A stretch of 7,138 nucleotides of DNA, from contig CAZYWA010000424.1 of the NCBI GenBank assembly GCA_964650975.1, positions 1 to 7,138 of the forward strand. The letters run 5' to 3'. The DNA is from CAZYWA01 sp964650975 [NCBI: uncultured bacterium]. GTDB lineage: Bacteria; JADJOY01. The notes under the pieces are model-generated. The model saw nothing but the letters and a program-made list of their open reading frames with translations. It was not told the DNA's origin and did no database searches. Both the position numbers and the translations under genes were made by a program. Positions 6,676 to 7,138 of the stretch are shown one piece after another. How positions within the stretch are numbered: position 1 is the first letter of the stretch; the number at the start of each line of letters is the position of its first letter.

Positions 6676-7138
6676 CGAGCGCCTGGGACCGAGTGCGCGT
6701 TGGGCTCGGCGCCGTGGCGCTCGCGGCGGCGGCTTCCGCCACCGCCGCGCGAGCGGCGGATTTCTGGACACCGGAGATCGAGAGCCGTTTTCGCGGTCTC
6801 TGCACCGATGCTCCCGGCACCTACCAGCGAGTGCCCGTCGACGGCTATGCGCTCCGCTGCCGTCACCTCGAGGTGAACCGCGCGTGGTTTCGCGCGCGCT
6901 TCCTCGACGGGGCCTACGCGCGCATCGGGGCCGCGGTGAGGCACGAAGCGGGGGCCGTGCGATCGGTGTTTTACCCGTTCGGAGGGCCGGACCTGGTGAC
7001 GCCGTTCGCGGTTTTCCCGGACGCCGAGCGAGTGACCGCGGTAGCCCTCGAGAAGGTGGGGGATCCGAGCGGGTTCGCCGCTTCCGCGGACGAGAAGGCG
7101 GTGGTGTTTCCGGAGCGTGCGGAGGACCAGCAGAAGCC
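6672..7138 (+). CDS. Secreted uncharacterised protein, partial (runs off the right edge)
   Basis: A GTG start at 6672 overlaps the kinase TGA in GTGA (6672-6675), and the frame stays open to the window end (155 complete codons). The N-terminus is a signal peptide: R7/R9, a hydrophobic core LGAVALAAAASATA, and a cleavage site after A28 (ARA/ADFW). The mature part has two cysteines (C44, C63), which may form a disulfide, a repeated pattern of aromatic and arginine residues (AWFRARFLDG), and the segment VFYPFGGPDLVTPFAVFPDA followed by LEKVGDP. I recall similar 'YPF-G/S-GPD ... FP-A ... LE-VG' segments in uncharacterised exported bacterial proteins, but cannot confirm this here. Coupling to the kinase suggests a shared pathway, perhaps cell-envelope related. 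No enzyme motif is recognised. Confidence 0.8.
   Translation, partial: MTSAWDRVRVGLGAVALAAAASATAARAADFWTPEIESRFRGLCTDAPGTYQRVPVDGYALRCRHLEVNRAWFRARFLDGAYARIGAAVRHEAGAVRSVFYPFGGPDLVTPFAVFPDAERVTAVALEKVGDPSGFAASADEKAVVFPERAEDQQK

Overview
The window is a GC-rich stretch (roughly two-thirds G+C, judged by eye) of a bacterial chromosome. It has short intergenic gaps, GTG starts and stop/start overlaps. The PknB-type Ser/Thr kinase fused to a PilZ domain, the high G+C and the secreted 'YPFGGPD' protein fit a large-genome, Gram-negative-type lineage such as Myxococcota or candidate phyla like Eisenbacteria. No rRNA or other marker is present, so this placement is inference. No mobile element, CRISPR array, tRNA or rRNA was seen.

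Layout. (a) 1-185, plus strand: the tail of something entering from the left, an in-frame TAG, then a short frame ending in one transmembrane helix. (b) 207-1575, minus strand: a membrane-anchored zinc-ribbon protein, followed by a three-helix membrane protein with no usual start codon. (c) 1576-1704: a divergent control region with promoter-like elements on both strands. (d) 1705-2346, plus strand: a glyoxalase II-like metallo-beta-lactamase-fold hydrolase. It converges, with only 10 bp between stops, on (e) 2357-3993, minus strand: a two-gene unit, ygfZ then a DJ-1/PfpI gene, coupled by a GTGA overlap. (f) 3994-4128: a second divergent gap leading to (g) cysQ, 4129-4962, plus strand. (h) 4963-5049: a hairpin-rich gap. 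(i) 5050-6675, plus strand: a 541-residue PilZ / Ser-Thr kinase / receiver fusion, coupled by another GTGA overlap to (j) a secreted protein that runs off the right edge.

The middle block is small-molecule repair and housekeeping: a glyoxalase II-type hydrolase, a DJ-1-family protein, the Fe-S-linked folate protein YgfZ, and the PAP phosphatase CysQ of sulfur metabolism. All four are plausibly tied to thiol, aldehyde or oxidative stress, but only ygfZ and the DJ-1 gene are clearly co-transcribed.

The most unusual item is the kinase. Its PilZ half keeps the c-di-GMP-binding signature and its kinase half keeps every catalytic motif, but its C-terminal receiver has serine where the phospho-accepting aspartate should be. 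It looks like a cytoplasmic c-di-GMP-responsive Ser/Thr kinase with a non-phosphorylatable output or docking domain, made together with an uncharacterised exported protein.
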